Origin: Apostichopus parvimensis
Lineage: Eukaryota > Echinodermata > Holothuroidea > Aspidochirotida > Stichopodidae
DNA length: 64,000 bases
Reading direction: 5' to 3'
Assembly: GCA_000934455.1 (NCBI GenBank)
Contig: KN885037.1
Span: forward strand, 55,433 to 119,432
Position numbers and translations under genes: made by a program. Shown here in pieces: positions 1-12,845 of this stretch. Position 1 is the stretch's first letter. Each line of letters starts with the position of its first letter. The notes beneath the pieces are model-generated. The model searched no databases. It saw only the letters and a program-made list of their open reading frames with translations, and was not told the origin of the DNA.

Positions 1-54
1 GGGATCTCATGACTGGGAGACGCCGGCGTTAACCACTAGGCTATACACTCCGCC
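1..54 (-). mobile_element. Head of a tRNA-derived SINE, cut by the window edge
   Basis: On the minus strand this reads as a tRNA-like head. A box A-like string (TAGCCTAGTGG followed by TTAACGCC) is internal pol III promoter sequence. The body and tail would lie left of position 1. The same head, slightly diverged, occurs at 12290 and 15105 on the plus strand, so this is a dispersed SINE family rather than a tRNA gene. Confidence 0.5.
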
Positions 55-1608
55 CTGTATCAGTTCAGAAAGGTACCTATTGCAAGGTTTAGTTAGTGGA
101 AGTTATTTAAGGCATGTTTGTTAACAGAAATTTTATTGCACAGAGCATACGTTACAACAGAGATCACAAATAATACACAATCACTTAAGGGTAAACTTGG
201 CAAGATAAATCCTTAAAGGTATGCTGTATTGGCCCGAAATATGCTAGATATTCAAATATGGTCACCTCTGGTCAAAATTCTTTAAACTGTTTTTATTACA
301 ACCTTTGAGGAAAGTTACCTCACTGGGACATTCAGTCATCTTGTGTGTACCTTACAAATGTCTGAGAACAATTTGGAGAGTAAAGACCTCCAGGAAAGTA
401 CTTTTGAAAACTTCTATCAATTATAGCATGCTATAATTTGAGGCCTATACTGACTACCTGTAATATATATTACCTTTAATTCAAACCCAATGCACAGAAC
501 TTGGTGTAAAGAGGACTTCCCTTCAACCTACCTCTAATAATTGCTATGAATTCACATTTATTTTTGCTTTCAAGAGTGCAATCCAAGCAGTTGTAGCTCC
601 ATTGTCAAATCAAGGCTTAAAGGGAGTGAAGACTTGCGCACAAAGAAACGTCTGATGCCAATAATCTGACCTAGTTTCGAATGAGGTGTAACAGAAGTGT
701 AAGACACCACCATCGATCCCAGAAAATACGCACACAGCTTGCTATCTTTGGTAATTAGACAATAGTGTACAGTCAATACATACAGCTACGGTCAATACCC
801 ACAACACAGTGTACATAGCAGCGATGGACATCTCAGGTCCAGATAAAAGATAACAATGTATCACGTTTCATTACTGTCTGCATTTTGCAGCGACAAAAAG
901 AAAAACTTCACTTGCAAGCAACGGAAAGTTTACTTTTTTTAGAGGGCGGTTTGGGGAAGTTTTCAATGCCTTTAAAGGAACCAATCTGTCAGATACTTGC
1001 AGTATAGTGGTATCCTGCCTGTTACATAACTGTTCAGTCAAGTGTGTAACAGTAGCTTTCTGTAAACTCAGAGACTGCACAACATCCTTTGTTTATTTTT
1101 ACACTAGCTTATGCTTGAGAGCATCATTTTAGAAGGTCTGGAACCATGTAAGGTGGTTACTGCAAATCTGTGATTAACTTTTAAATCTAACCTTAGATGA
1201 GATCAGGTGTAACCTCAGACTTTTCAAGGACTAAAATATCGGGCAAAAATGTTTCATTAATTGTCTCTGATGATTCTAGGCTACAAAAATAAGTAATTAA
1301 TTAATAAAAAAAAAAAAAGAATTTGAATACAATTCCAGGTAGTATCAAGAGACAAAATTATAAAAGAATTGCCGAAGAGATCTGGCAGCAGAAGCACAAA
1401 ACATCATGTTGCCGTCAAGCATTACAATATTACAATAAGCAGTAGATGATAAAACAAATATTTCAGTTAAATTTCAACTTAAATACTTAACTTTCTGTAT
1501 AAAGTGTTCTAGTTGTCATATGTATTTCAGTCTCAGTTTGATAAACTTCCAAAATAATCTTTACAGTAATATTATTTTAACATAACCCTTGGACCAGAAT
1601 GTTTTACC
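55..1608. other. Region downstream of the minus-strand methyltransferase, no gene seen
   Basis: AT-rich sequence beyond the stop codon of the minus-strand methyltransferase gene. It should include that gene's 3' UTR. A 12-base A run sits near 1307-1318. The only open frames are about 70 codons, and I see no domain or splice context in them. Confidence 0.5.
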
Positions 1609-4600
1609 TTAATTTATTAATTTGTACACGATACCATAGCAACCATGTCTGAATGCTGCAAGTTCCTCAGAGTTAATTGCATCTTCAATGAGGTAGTTCT
1701 TCACATTTTCATAATCATAGGTCTTAGCCAGTTCAATGCTGGAGCACCATGCTGAAAGAACATTGATTGTGTTAACTTATAAAGGTAAAACATTACCAAT
1801 TGCATCACTCCATATTTTAAGTTCAATATTGAATAAAGTATCATTTATGTACACAAAGGAGACAAAATGTATATAAACATGAAATTTTGATACACAAAAT
1901 AAATTCAAATCTAAAAATAAAAGAGATGGAATTGCTTGATTTTGATTTAAAAGTAATTTACAATCAATTAAATTAATTTATATTACAGCTCAACACAGTT
2001 TACTTGAAGTATTCAACAGAGGGTAGAAAATTCACAAATACTACAGTTAGGGTTATAATTTAAAGACAACTAAAAAAGTTTCTTTTCTTACCAAACATTT
2101 TCTCAACATTTAGTTCATACAATGATTTGACCCCTGTGAAAATAAACATGGAAAACTTGAAGTATAAGAGCTAATTTGCAGAGGAATGATTTAGGTTTCA
2201 ACTTTTGTGAAGCATATTTGAAGGTAAATTGTCTCATTAATACTACTATAAGACAAGTCACAGGTGTGGATAACAGAGACACTGTGGGTATGCTTGTATA
2301 TTTATGTCCTGTGGATCTACAGCTTCCAGTGGCTTTCGTCCACCAGACTACTGTCTTTCCCTCTCCAGTGGCTTCTCCAAGGGGGGGGGGCCTGGGGGGC
2401 ACGTGCCCTCCCCACAAAAATTGGGGCTGAAGTATGCGTCCGCCCCAACTATTCAAGCGGAAAACATCTTTTTGTTCTCTCATAATGGATAATCACCAGA
2501 TAGCACCAAATTGCATCTTATGACCCTTCACTATTTAAAAACATTATCATAGCGAAAGAGTCAATTTCCATTGTTTTGTATAACATTTTGATCCGCCTCA
2601 ATTAAAAACATAAATATCGGACAGACAAAGCCCAAAAATTCTTGAACGTAAAGTTGTGTCAAGTTGCAAAATATAGCACCAGATTGCATCTAAGGACCCT
2701 TAAGTTATCAAAACAATTTCAACCCGCCCCTTAAACCCCTCCCCCACGATGGCATTCACAAATACACATTGTGACCCCTAAATAAGTGCTGGGCCACCCC
2801 CCCCTGTGTCCCCCAAGATTGAAATGTCTGCAACCCCACTGTCCCTCTCTCCTCATTCAATACTTCAACATAATTGGCTAACACATGCACTAATTAACAT
2901 CAACATTGAGGACTGTACACTAAGCAAAATACAAATGGACAACTTGCAGAAAGGAATGAAAATTTCTTAACAAATATTGCAGTACAAAAGCAAGGAATGC
3001 TTGGACAGAGCTCAATGAAACAACACAACGAGAACCTTTACACAACTAACTATCACCTTACACTATTGTTCCTGTGAACAAAGACTGCTCTTCATCTCTG
3101 CACTTGTATAGCAATTTGCTTACTTTCCACATCGTTTTCCAATGCTATACTCAATAAATTGTTCCCAGGCTGTTAGAATATTTGTCATTACAGCACAAGA
3201 AACCCAGCAATGTGTTAAACCCACAAAGAAACTAGATAAATGACATCTGACTGGGCCAGGCTCGCCGTTTGTGGAAACTGACCAGTAAAAACTGTTGCCA
3301 TATATACTACACATAATTTTTATGTATGCACAACAGATGATTGAAGATCACAACTCAACTCAAATTGAGATATTCTGACATGAAGAAAGAGCCATTCATC
3401 CTATAACCTGTTTCAGGAGCACTAATTACCTATAAACTCTTTTCTGGAATTTTGCATCTAAATTATGCCTGTTTGATGGTGTCTGCAAACTTCTGTGTTT
3501 ACTAAATATTCGAATTGAAAACACTGCAATTAAACTACCAATTCTAATTCCACTACTTCCTGCTACTTCTACAGGTCTTTGACTTGAATAAAATAAAACC
3601 AAATATATTCAACTTATAACATAAATTTGAACCGCTAACACTTTAATATAAAGTTTATCAAGGTTCTCTAATGATTTGAAGCATACTTACTGAGGAATAA
3701 ATGAAACTCTTTCACTTAATTTATAAAAGAAGAGTTAATAATGAACAACATCTTAGCAAAGTTGATACCACAACATTGATCAAAAATACCGTAACAACGA
3801 ATAATTGAAGATGGATTTGCATAGAAACATAAACCCTCCATTATTCACCTCATAATTACAATCATTACTTACAGTCTGGTGTGGTCTCTCCCATTTTCAG
3901 TTTTGGTTCAGCTAGGTCTAGTAACAATCTGCCACCACCCTTAATCAAAGGTTTCAACTGATCAACATATCTAAGGAAAGCAAAACAATCTGTATACAGC
4001 AACAAACCTTCAATTCAACAAAATTCTTTGCATATATTCTTACATAATGTTAGAAAATTGATATATAGACATTTGACACATATCCAAATAAACCATTATC
4101 CATTCTTTAATTTTGCTTCAATTATTGGCCTGTGACTCGATCTGGAGAGGGATAGCAATCACTGCAATTGCTTGGATTTAATTTCTACATAAATTCAAAA
4201 ATTACATCTCCACTCTACTAAATATACAGCTAACTAAATTTGTTGACCTTACCTTCAAAATCATGTCGTGCATTACTTTTAATTCTGTTGGAAAGAGACT
4301 CTTGTAACATTCAACTGTTCTCAAAAATTCATTCTTCAAAACCGCCACAATTTCTGCATGCACCAGTATTGTGCTAGTTTAAATATTAAACCGATTAGTT
4401 AACTACTATACACTTTCTTTACTCATTCACCCACCATCACTCAGAATCTGATCCACGCTTTGGTCCCGAAGATCATCTTAAAACATAACTCTGGAAACTT
4501 TGCATAAATTCATTTCATATTATATAAGGTCAATTGAATTGGACATTGTTGACTTACTTAACTTTCTCTTCATATCCAGGTATGGCAAAGAGACCTCTCA

Positions 4601-7600
4601 TATCCCAAACAGCATCAAACTGACCTATGATATCACTGTCAAGAGAAATGCAATTTAAGAGACCATCATTACAGTGTTTCAATCATAAAACAAAACTACG
4701 GTTGCTTCAGCTCCCGCAACAACCTCCAAACTGTCGGAGCACTATTAGGAACCAAATAGATAGATGATAATGAGGCATATCATATGCAATGACAAATTAT
4801 ACGCACGACAATTTCGAACATACCAAAGTCCCGACATGATCACAGAATATATATATGTAAATGTCGACCCTACAGTGGTTTGCCAAAATAAAAAAGATTT
4901 GGATAAATTAAGAAAGAGCACACAATTTATACCAAGCAGACAACCCAAACCATACTATATTGTGCTGTTATAATTGCAATATCAAAAATCTGACAGTACA
5001 CATCTTGCACAAAACACAGTTACTGTCAACCAGGTTGATCAGGTAGGTGAAAGTACTCTGTGGTTATTCACATACGGTTCAATGATTCGGTTTATATTAT
5101 TCACATACGGTTCAATGATTCGGTTTATATTGTTGTGAGGTCCTGGTGTAGAAGGGGGTTAGGTGATATGCATTTTTTTTTAAATTAAATAAATTTTGAT
5201 ATTTTAACTCTCCAATATACACTTTGGTTTAATATTGCTTTTTCTGTTTGTTTTTCCCGAAAAAGGCTAAAAAATTCCAATACTGCAGAAATATGCCTTG
5301 AACAAACAGTAAGAATATATTGGTTACTAGATCTAAAGGAATACAGGAATAGAATTGATCTTACCTAGTAATTTTGAAAAAGTCACAAACATAAAAGTTA
5401 ATCTTTCCATCAGAACTCTGTGATGCAAAAAGGAGATGAAGGTGTAAGTGGTAAGTATAATAATATCAGCCAGTACGTTGGGACAATTTAAGTCTGCTAA
5501 TTCCACTCGAATACTCCCCTCACATATCATGCTTCAAGGCACCTGTAATGACAGTATGAACACTTCCTAATCTTTATCTGATTTCTATGCTGAAAGGTAC
5601 CACTCTAAACTGGGACAATGTGGGACAATTTAAATCTATATATCAGCCAGTACGTTGGGAAATTTGGGAAAAATTGCTAATTCCAATCGAATACTCTCCT
5701 CACATATCATGCTTCAAGGCACCTGTAATGACAGTATGAACAGTTCCTAATCTTTATCTGATTTCTATGCTGAAAGTGGGCACCACTCTAAACTGTCCTC
5801 CCATATCATATGCTTCAATGCACTGGTACTGACTGGTAAATGGTAAACAATACTACACCAAAGAAACTAGAATAACAGTTTGAATGAAAATTAGTCTGGA
5901 ATGCAACGCCCTGACCCAGAAAGTTATGAAAAGTATGGTTGTGACATCGCGTATTATTATTATATTCAATTCCAGACTTCGAACCACATTATTGCAATGG
6001 CCTTGATTTCCAAAATTCAACAACATATACTGTGGAGGATTACAGTTACACTTGTAACAGAGCATTACGGACATTGATCACAGTAGAGTCCAGTGAACTC
6101 CAGAAGAGAATAATCTTAATCTACTGGCAATGCCAGAACACTTCAGCAAGTAAAACATTGATTACTGAAATATTGCATAACACCCAATTCAATATTTTTA
6201 AAATTCTTGTAAAAAAAAGAAGATACAAATTAGCTGATTTTAAAGCAAACAACCGAAATGTACCTCTACTGTATATGATTGGTGCAATCATGATGTTTCA
6301 AATTTGGGAAAAAAGTATATTGAGATGAGTAAAAACAGTAGAGTTAATATGTTTCGCTAAGAATTAAGGAAATTATTGGCAAACCTTGTACAGCTTTCCA
6401 CCATCTATTCCTGGAATTTCTGAAACAATAAACTGAATTCGGTTTTCTTCAAAAAAGTCCTTGGCAGCTTTCTCTACGCAATCCAAGCCGACAACCTGAT
6501 GACCCTGTTCAGCTAACCTGGAATTGAATAGATTCACCGCAGCAAAGAAATGTGAACCAGTGGGAGGTACTAGCTGGTATTGTCTGATAAACTCTGAATT
6601 TTAAGTACAAAACAAGGTTTGTACAGGCCAAGTACACACACTATATAGTACGCACCACTATACATGACCATTTTGGAAGCATGATATTCACTTTCTGCCT
6701 AGAACAATTCTGGTAAAAATGAAGATGTTACACTGTAATAAATGGGTGGGTGTATTAAGCTGTCCATAAAGCCTATGCCAACACTTCATACATAGCCCTC
6801 TTTAAAATCCAAACTTTTCTTCAAAGTGGAAGGGGGACACTCCATCACCTTACCCCTCCCACAGGATGCAGAGTTACACTTTTCAATCAAAGAAATATGG
6901 TAACTTTAGTTCTTTGTAACATATTGGATCTTTAGAATAAAACAGAAACACTGACATTTTATTCAACAGTAGGCCCTAATGAGCTGTGATATGGGCATGA
7001 CTATGTGTTCCGTTATCATTAACTTGTTGATATTTCCTTGAAAATCAAGTCCCATACTGCATACTGTATGTTCCCAATCTAGCTGTCTGTTTATCTAACT
7101 GTCTGTCTATTGAGTTGTCTGTTTAACTGTCTATCTGCCTACCTCCTTCTCTCTGTATGTCTGTCTGTCTATATTGTGTATTTGTAACACCAGATTTATT
7201 ATCATCCAGTAATATTGCAAATGTCATGGATACTGGTCATTGGTTACTGCAATTAATGCTACCAGTGCTTAGAGATTTCTAGTTTTACAGAGTTTATCTT
7301 ACCACGGCATATCACGAGATTTCCCACACAACGGTAAAAAGATCCTCTGGTTAGTTTTACCGTCTAAAAGCCAAGAATGGAACTCCTTGATCACTCTGAA
7401 ACATCATAGAGAAAACAGGAGAAAATGAGATACAAACATAGCAAAAGAACAAGAAAGCAAAACGGCTGAGTAACTCTTTGCCAGGATTCAGAGTATAATG
7501 AAAACATTTAATTTAAACTGTGCACAGACACTCTTTATACTGACTATAAGGTAAAGTCACATACCAAGTGTGATGTTAATCTATTAAAGTTCAATACTTT

Positions 7601-8498
7601 GTGAAGTTTTCCTGTCGGTACATGATTTGCAGATTTGTAACTTCTGTTGATCTCAAATGACCTTTGACTTCTTCAGATAACATCATGGATCTTGTGTTTA
7701 ATAAGGTGAATCCACATACCAGGTATGAAGTTCATTAAAGCTTTACTTTTTGATTTACAATGTAATTCACAAGGATTTTAGACTGTGACTAGCTCTGCTG
7801 ACCTCCAATGACCTTTGACTTCCACAGAAAAGTACAAGCATTTTCGACCCAATAAGGTGGATCCACATGTCCTGATAAAATTCTTGGTAATTCAGGAACA
7901 GCAGGCCTCAAAATTCTGACCATTTACTGGCCAAATGACAGTGGATTTTGCTGTTTGCCAATGGAACAAAGAAAGGCATGCATGGCATTTTTTTTGCTAG
8001 TCGACATGTTTTGACAAATCAGTCCACAATCATCAGTCATAGAATTGTTTTGATATCCATACCTGACATAAGACCTGTATCACTGCATGCTTATTAATTG
8101 TCAGCAAATATTATTGGTTGTTGCCCTTATATAAGGGCAATATAAGCCTGTATAGGAACTGAAGTGTGTTGTAATTCAGGAAAATGCCAAATGGAACTTG
8201 ATTTTTAGCCAGTAGACTTTTTATGCATGCACTTGCATACATAGGTATATTAGCAATTAGAGGTTAAAATTTGTGAAATTCTAGGCCTGAAAGGTCAGAA
8301 CATGACCAATGATCATAAACAAGTTTATGATCATTTATGTATTCAAATTCAGTTGTTGCTGATATATTACACACTAATTTACAAATGGAGGGTAATTACT
8401 CACGGATGGACTATTTTGAAATGAAATCCAATTAAGCCCTTTGCCCATAGGTTAACCCAGCCATCTGGGGTGAAGGAATCTTCTTCAGATTCAAACAT
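1609..8498 (-). CDS. Thiopurine S-methyltransferase-like protein, copy A (eight exons seen)
   Basis: SAM-dependent methyltransferase of the TPMT family, which S-methylates aromatic and heterocyclic thiols in the cytosol. Coding exons in order are 8404-8498, 7303-7395, 6385-6517, 5365-5417, 4558-4635, 3873-3970, 2092-2133 and 1609-1738, all with AG/GT borders and matching phases up to exon 7. Family signatures visible are W..LW..G..GFH in exon 1, FLPLCGKSRDMPWLAEQGHQ across exons 2-3 (SAM-binding loop), VVGLD, and FDAVWD in exon 5. Protein identity to copy B is roughly 70 percent by eye, highest in exons 2-6. The start at 8498 is chosen because MFESEED aligns with the copy B start. An AG with a pyrimidine tract near 8585 suggests an upstream 5' UTR exon. 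The 25-base exon 8 of copy B has no clear equivalent in the 353-base gap 1739-2091, so exon 7 (phase 1) and the last exon do not join in frame. Either an exon was missed or the copy is damaged. Confidence 0.85.
2381..2440. repeat. G-rich/C-rich low-complexity segment
   Basis: A G run followed by a GGGGGGCACGTGCCC-type stretch, inside an intron of methyltransferase copy A. Similar G/C blocks recur near 17755, 26938, 28310, 29950, 36062 and 46678, several of them at the ends of dispersed repeats and one beside an assembly gap. Confidence 0.5.
5067..5131. repeat. Tandem duplication, two units of about 32 bp
   Basis: The string ATTCACATACGGTTCAATG with its following GATTCGGTTTATATT occurs twice back to back in intron 4 of methyltransferase copy A. 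The two units are identical over about 31 bases, so the duplication is young. Confidence 0.85.
5462..5800. repeat. Tandem duplication, two units of about 175 bp
   Basis: Both units contain ATCAGCCAGTACGTTGG and CACATATCATGCTTCAAGG and end with a CACTCTAAACTG-like string. They differ by a handful of substitutions and small indels. They lie in intron 3 of methyltransferase copy A, just upstream of its fourth exon. Confidence 0.85.
7065..7175. repeat. TCTG/TCTA microsatellite-like tract
   Basis: An imperfect CTGTCTGT / CTATCTG tetranucleotide array within the intron between exons 3 and 2 of methyltransferase copy A. Confidence 0.7.
7555..7900. repeat. Degenerate repeat with a GACCTTTGACTTC motif
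   Basis: Two or three diverged units of about 130 bp share AATGACCTTTGACTTC and AATAAGGTG(A/G)ATCCACAT strings. They lie in intron 1 of methyltransferase copy A. Confidence 0.6.
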
Positions 8499-8603
8499 CT
8501 TGTGGCTGAGAGTAAAGTGTTTTGTAGGCTGCGTATGCCACAAACCACGTTCTTTTACTACAGGGTACTGCAGCCTAAGAAGCTGTGGGAAAGATAATAT
8601 CAT

Positions 8604-9639
8604 AATTGAATTTTATCAATAACAAAGAAAGGTAATGGCTTCTTCGGCAGGTCAATTACTCAGAAACTGTGAAAGTAATTACGTTTATCATATTTCTAGT
8701 CCGTAGACAAATATGGACCAGGGTGACAGTATAAAGTTGTGAGTCTGACACCAAGTTCTACTATAACTAACGTACATCTACATGATTATGTAAACAGATT
8801 TGTTAATGTGATTTAATAATATGGAATAAATTTAACTAAAGTCTATAATACTCATTGAATTAGTCCCTTAATTATTGTTACCATGGAGATCTCTAGGAAG
8901 GTATATTATTCTCCATAACACTCCAATATGAGGAACAAGTTAAGAAATTGTTTTTATCACGATCTAATTTTAACCACTCCAAGAAAAATGAGATTTCAGA
9001 CAACTAACATGGACAAAAGGGTTCAAAAGACATTCTTTGCAACAATATCACTTCTCAGCATTTTGAGTTTAGGGAATCTCTATATTTACTTTAAATTCAT
9101 AGTTTTGTGACAGTTAACAATTGTGCCATACCTTCAAAGATGACATAAACTGCACATGCAAGGCAGTCTTCACTGTACTAATTGGTACCATCAAACAATG
9201 CTGCATTTTGATTCACTCTATAGGCTATATACTGCCTCTTTAACTGATTTCAAAACCTTTCAATTTTTGTCAGAGCCTCCCAAAAAGAATTAACAAAATG
9301 ATGAAGTCCAAATTAAAATGAATGGAGCTATCATAACTTTGTCATAATTGAATGCAAACAGTATATACCATGCAGCCTATACTTTCAGACAGCTAGAGCT
9401 TGATGTTGCTTTTAAACAAACTGTATTTGTGGTCAAACTTTTACATGGTCAGCAATTAGCATCTTTCATGTATTATAGACAAGAATTGCATATACCTGTT
9501 GAGCAATATAGAGGAACTGTACATGGGGAAAGGTGCTGACTGTCACAGTGTTGAATTCCTGAGGTTATATTCATTGTTGTATTGTATCGGATGTCGTCAA
9601 GTTGGTACAATAGTAACAATACATATAAAGGCTCTGCAT
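8604..9639. other. Upstream flank of methyltransferase copy A, no gene seen
   Basis: Sequence 5' of the first coding exon of copy A. It may hold a noncoding first exon and the promoter, but I cannot place either. Open frames of about 60 codons at 8928 and 9348 lack splice context or recognisable domains. Confidence 0.4.
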
Positions 9640-9862
9640 TATAATATATATGTTTATGTAATAGGATGACGATGATTTATAGAGACTACGGCAGTTATAA
9701 GTATGATCTAATGTACAGCGTTTATTAGATGACTTGTTTACAGGGACCCAGCTGAGATAGGAGAGAGTGAACCATGGTGTAATCACAATATATATGATAT
9801 GCATAATAACGGTGGTTCTACGCAGTAGTAAAGTAGTGCGTTTATATAAACAACATATGACA
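9640..9862 (-). repeat. LTR of the Ty3-type fossil (3' LTR)
   Basis: It matches 12497-12676 and 15496-15734, which supports LTR identity. The high-coordinate edge is the TG start and follows a purine tract on the minus strand. The low-coordinate edge is blurred. Confidence 0.7.
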
Positions 9863-9968
9863 TCTCCCTTCTTTCGAATCAAGACGAATGGCAACATATC
9901 AATTTCAGTGGCCTTAACTTTTACAGGGCATTTGACACTTGACTGAACTTTACTAACAGCTTAACATA

Positions 9969-10028
9969 TACATCAGTGTGTAAAAGTAAGTTGGCCTGAT
10001 GTTTCGATCCTAGCAGGATCTTCTTCAG
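9969..10028 (-). ncRNA. Hammerhead-like ribozyme core, copy 1
   Basis: On the minus strand CTGAAGA is followed by a 6-bp stem (GATCCT/AGGATC, loop GCT), then GAAA, then a stem CATCAG/CTGATG closing a loop of about 20 bases, then TA. This order matches the CUGANGA - stem II - GAAA - stem III - UH core of a type I hammerhead. One extra A precedes stem II and I cannot find a convincing stem I. It is either a degenerate ribozyme or a look-alike hairpin. It sits between the integrase remnant and the 3' LTR. Confidence 0.35.
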
Positions 10029-12289
10029 AGGCTAAAAAAAATTTTTAAAAATAAAAAAACATATACAATATCAATATGATATAAATAAAGATACTCTTTT
10101 GCCAAAGAGACTTGTTCACAAATCTAGAATGGTGCGAGGTTTTGTGTTTCGACCTAGTCTAGTCTGTTGTGATGTAGTTGTCTGTTTGTGTGTATATCTA
10201 GTATTGGTAAGTTCACTGTTTGTCATACATGTGGTTGTTCTGTGAAGTGTCTTGTGTGTTAATGTATACGTGGTCTGGGTCTGGATTGAAACGAACACGT
10301 TTCTGCGAAGCTTCTTTAATGTAGCGTTGGTTGCGTCTTTGGATTTTGCCGGATTCCGTTGTGACATAATATGAACAAGGTTCACTTCTTTAACTACGGC
10401 TGATTCTCATTGTTTCTTTCCAGTCTGGTCACTTTGGAAATAGACTTGTTGTCCTGGTATCAATTAAGGTGGTTGTTCCAGACACCTTTAGTGAAAGTAA
10501 GTTTTTTGTGATGTTTGAAGATTTGTCAATCTGGATGTGATCTGGTCTCTGTGTGGGTTGTCGTTGGTTACATGAACTGGTAAAGTAGATCTGATCTTCC
10601 TGTTATAGAGAAGCTCTGCAGGAGATGAAATTACGTTGTCACTACTGGTGTCGTTCAAAGACTTAACAATGCCAGATATACATCCGCTCATCCTTCAAAG
10701 CTTTAGCTGCTGTGTTTGGACAAAACCTTCGGCCATCCCGTTAGATTGCTGGTACGCCGGACTAGTTGTCGTGTGTTGAAATTGCCATATGTCAGCGAAG
10801 GATTTAAACAACTACAGTAACTGCTGTACTGACTGCCGTTGTCACTAATGAACTTCGTTGGGATTTCATGTTCCGAAAAATTTTGTTTAAGGAATGTGAT
10901 ACCCATTTGGCTCGTAGAATCCCCTTTCGGCAATCGTCTGACAATAGGAAACTTGGAAAAATAGTGTACAACTAATAGATAGTCTTCACCATATAGTGTA
11001 AATAGGTCTGATCCTACTGTCTGCCATGGAGCAGTTGGTAACTTGTGTTGTTCCAGAGGTTCTTTTGGTTGTGATCTTCCATGTTCCTGGCATAATTGAC
11101 ATGCCTGTACCAAATCCTCAATGTCCTCAATGTCCTCAAATTTGCCTTTGCGCGTAATTGACATTTAGTCACACCTCGGTGAGCGTCATGAATCGTTTGT
11201 AAGATTTGTGGTCAGTGTGTATCACAAAAGGTTTACCATAGATGTACGTGAAAGATATCTTTCGTATGCGAAGACTAACGTGAGCTTTTCACGCTCAATG
11301 TTTGCGTTTCTTTTCTCAGTGTTTGTTAGAGCCTTTGATGCAAACGATATCGGTCTCCCATCATGGAGGAGGGCAGCTCCAAGTCCGCTGAGTGATGCAT
11401 CTACTTGCAGAACCATTTTCTTCCTCGGATCGAAGTATGCAAGTGTTGTGGCCTTACAGATGAGGTTCTTGATGAGCTCGAATGACTTCTGATGAGCGTT
11501 AGTCCAATCAAAAATAACATCTTTCTTGATTAGTGTCTCTGAGACTAGCTGTGTGAGAAGATCAGTTAGGAACAAATGGTGGCATGTAGGTTGCGATGCC
11601 TAGAAATTCCTGTACTTGCTTGCTGCTTTGTGGTGCTTTCAGTACCTGGATCGCCTTGATTTTTTGTTATGAATAAGGCTGAGCCTAGCGTAATTAACAT
11701 AGCAACTCACCAATCCACTAGTTGAATTCAAAACACTCACAGTAAAAATGAACACAAACATTTAATATCCAAGTGAAATTTTTTTTATAGAGTCCACAGC
11801 ATTTTATTTAGAGATTAAGGTTCATGTGCTGTGCTAGTTGATCTAACTGCAACTGTTCAACTATAATTTGGATAATCCAACGAGATGTGATATCGTATGG
11901 CGAATGTTCACTCGATTCAGCAGTATGTCCATTCGGCGTTCCTCAGCTGCACAGCCTGACTCCAGCGAGTCTGTTTGGTGTTCAATTACCAGCATCTCGG
12001 TTGAGCTGGCTGCGAAGATCTACCCGTTGCCGTGGAAACTTCACGAGGCTGGGGCACAGTTGATCCGAATAACGAAAATGTTGGTAGTCCGTTTACGTTA
12101 GTCTATCATATCATATCTTCATCTGTCAGTTTATTCCGTAAATAAATTAGACATAGCTGCGTTGAACTGTGTTGTTGTCCTGTAGTCCTGTTGTACTGTA
12201 GGTGTGTGTAATACCACGGTTACTATGGTATAGTACAATTACGAGCGCATATATGGGAGTGTTAGCTTCTAGTGTAGCTCAGTCTAGGA

Positions 12290-12342
12290 GTGTTAGCTCA
12301 GTGGTTAACGCCGGTGCCTTTCAATCATAAGGTCCCGAGTTC
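12290..12342 (+). mobile_element. tRNA-derived SINE head, truncated by the assembly gap
   Basis: Box A-like TTAGCTCAGTGGTTAACGCC followed by the start of a box B-like GAGTTC, then N bases. Identical sequence occurs in the duplicate at 15105. Confidence 0.6.
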
Positions 12343-12392
12343 NNNNNNNNNNNNNNNNNNNNNNNNNNNNNNNNNNNNNNNNNNNNNNNNNN
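12343..12392. other. Assembly gap of 50 N
   Basis: Fifty unresolved bases inside a SINE body and directly between two near-identical 2.8-kb units. The size is probably a placeholder. Confidence 0.99.
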
Positions 12393-12785
12393 GGGGGCAC
12401 CCCCTCCCCTTAGACCCCTCCCCCATGTCCGTGTACAGACAGTCCCGCCTACTTTTCAACTTGACCCACTGACTACATTTCTTAACAAAAACCCTGGTTA
12501 TTAGTATGATCTCATGTACAGCGTTTATTAGATGACTTGTTTACAGGGACCCAGCTGAGATAGGAGAGAGTGAACCATGGTGTAATCATGGTGTAATCAC
12601 AGTATATATGATATGCATAATAACGGTGGTTCTACGCCATAGTAAAGTAGTGCTTTAATATAAACAGCATATGACAATCCCTTCTTTCGAAACAAGACGA
12701 ATGGCAACGTACAAATCAATTTCAGTCGGCTTAACTTTTACAGGGCATTTGATACTTGACTGAACTTTTCTAACAGCTTAACATA

Positions 12786-12845
12786 TACATCAGTGTGTAA
12801 AAGTAAGTTGGCCTGACGTTTCGATCCTAGCAGGATCTTCTTCAG
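12786..12845 (-). ncRNA. Hammerhead-like ribozyme core, copy 2
   Basis: Same arrangement as at 9969-10028: CTGAAGA, a 6-bp stem II, GAAA, stem III and terminal TA. Stem III here is CGTCAG/CTGATG, so one pair becomes a G-T wobble while pairing is kept. As in copy 1, stem I is not evident. Confidence 0.35.

Larger units (their letters stand above)
9640..12342 (-). mobile_element. Ty3/gypsy-type LTR retrotransposon fossil, copy 1 of a tandem duplication
   Basis: A decayed LTR element read on the minus strand. Its 3' LTR is about 9640-9862, begins TGTCATATGTTG and is preceded by a purine-rich AAAGAAGGGAGA primer tract. Integrase (zinc-finger side plus catalytic core) lies around 10488-11164 and the end of reverse transcriptase with RNase H around 11222-11690. 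The 5' half of pol and all of gag are absent. It is replaced by about 600 bp of unrecognised sequence (11690-12270) and a SINE head running into the N gap. It is broken in several places. The near-identical partner at 12497-15734 shows that the duplication is much younger than the decay. Confidence 0.8.

Noticed and set aside
11868-12101. 77-codon plus-strand frame repeated at 14682
   Set aside because: Part of the duplicated 600-bp unknown block. Two copies reflect the tandem duplication, not coding constraint, and no domain is recognisable.
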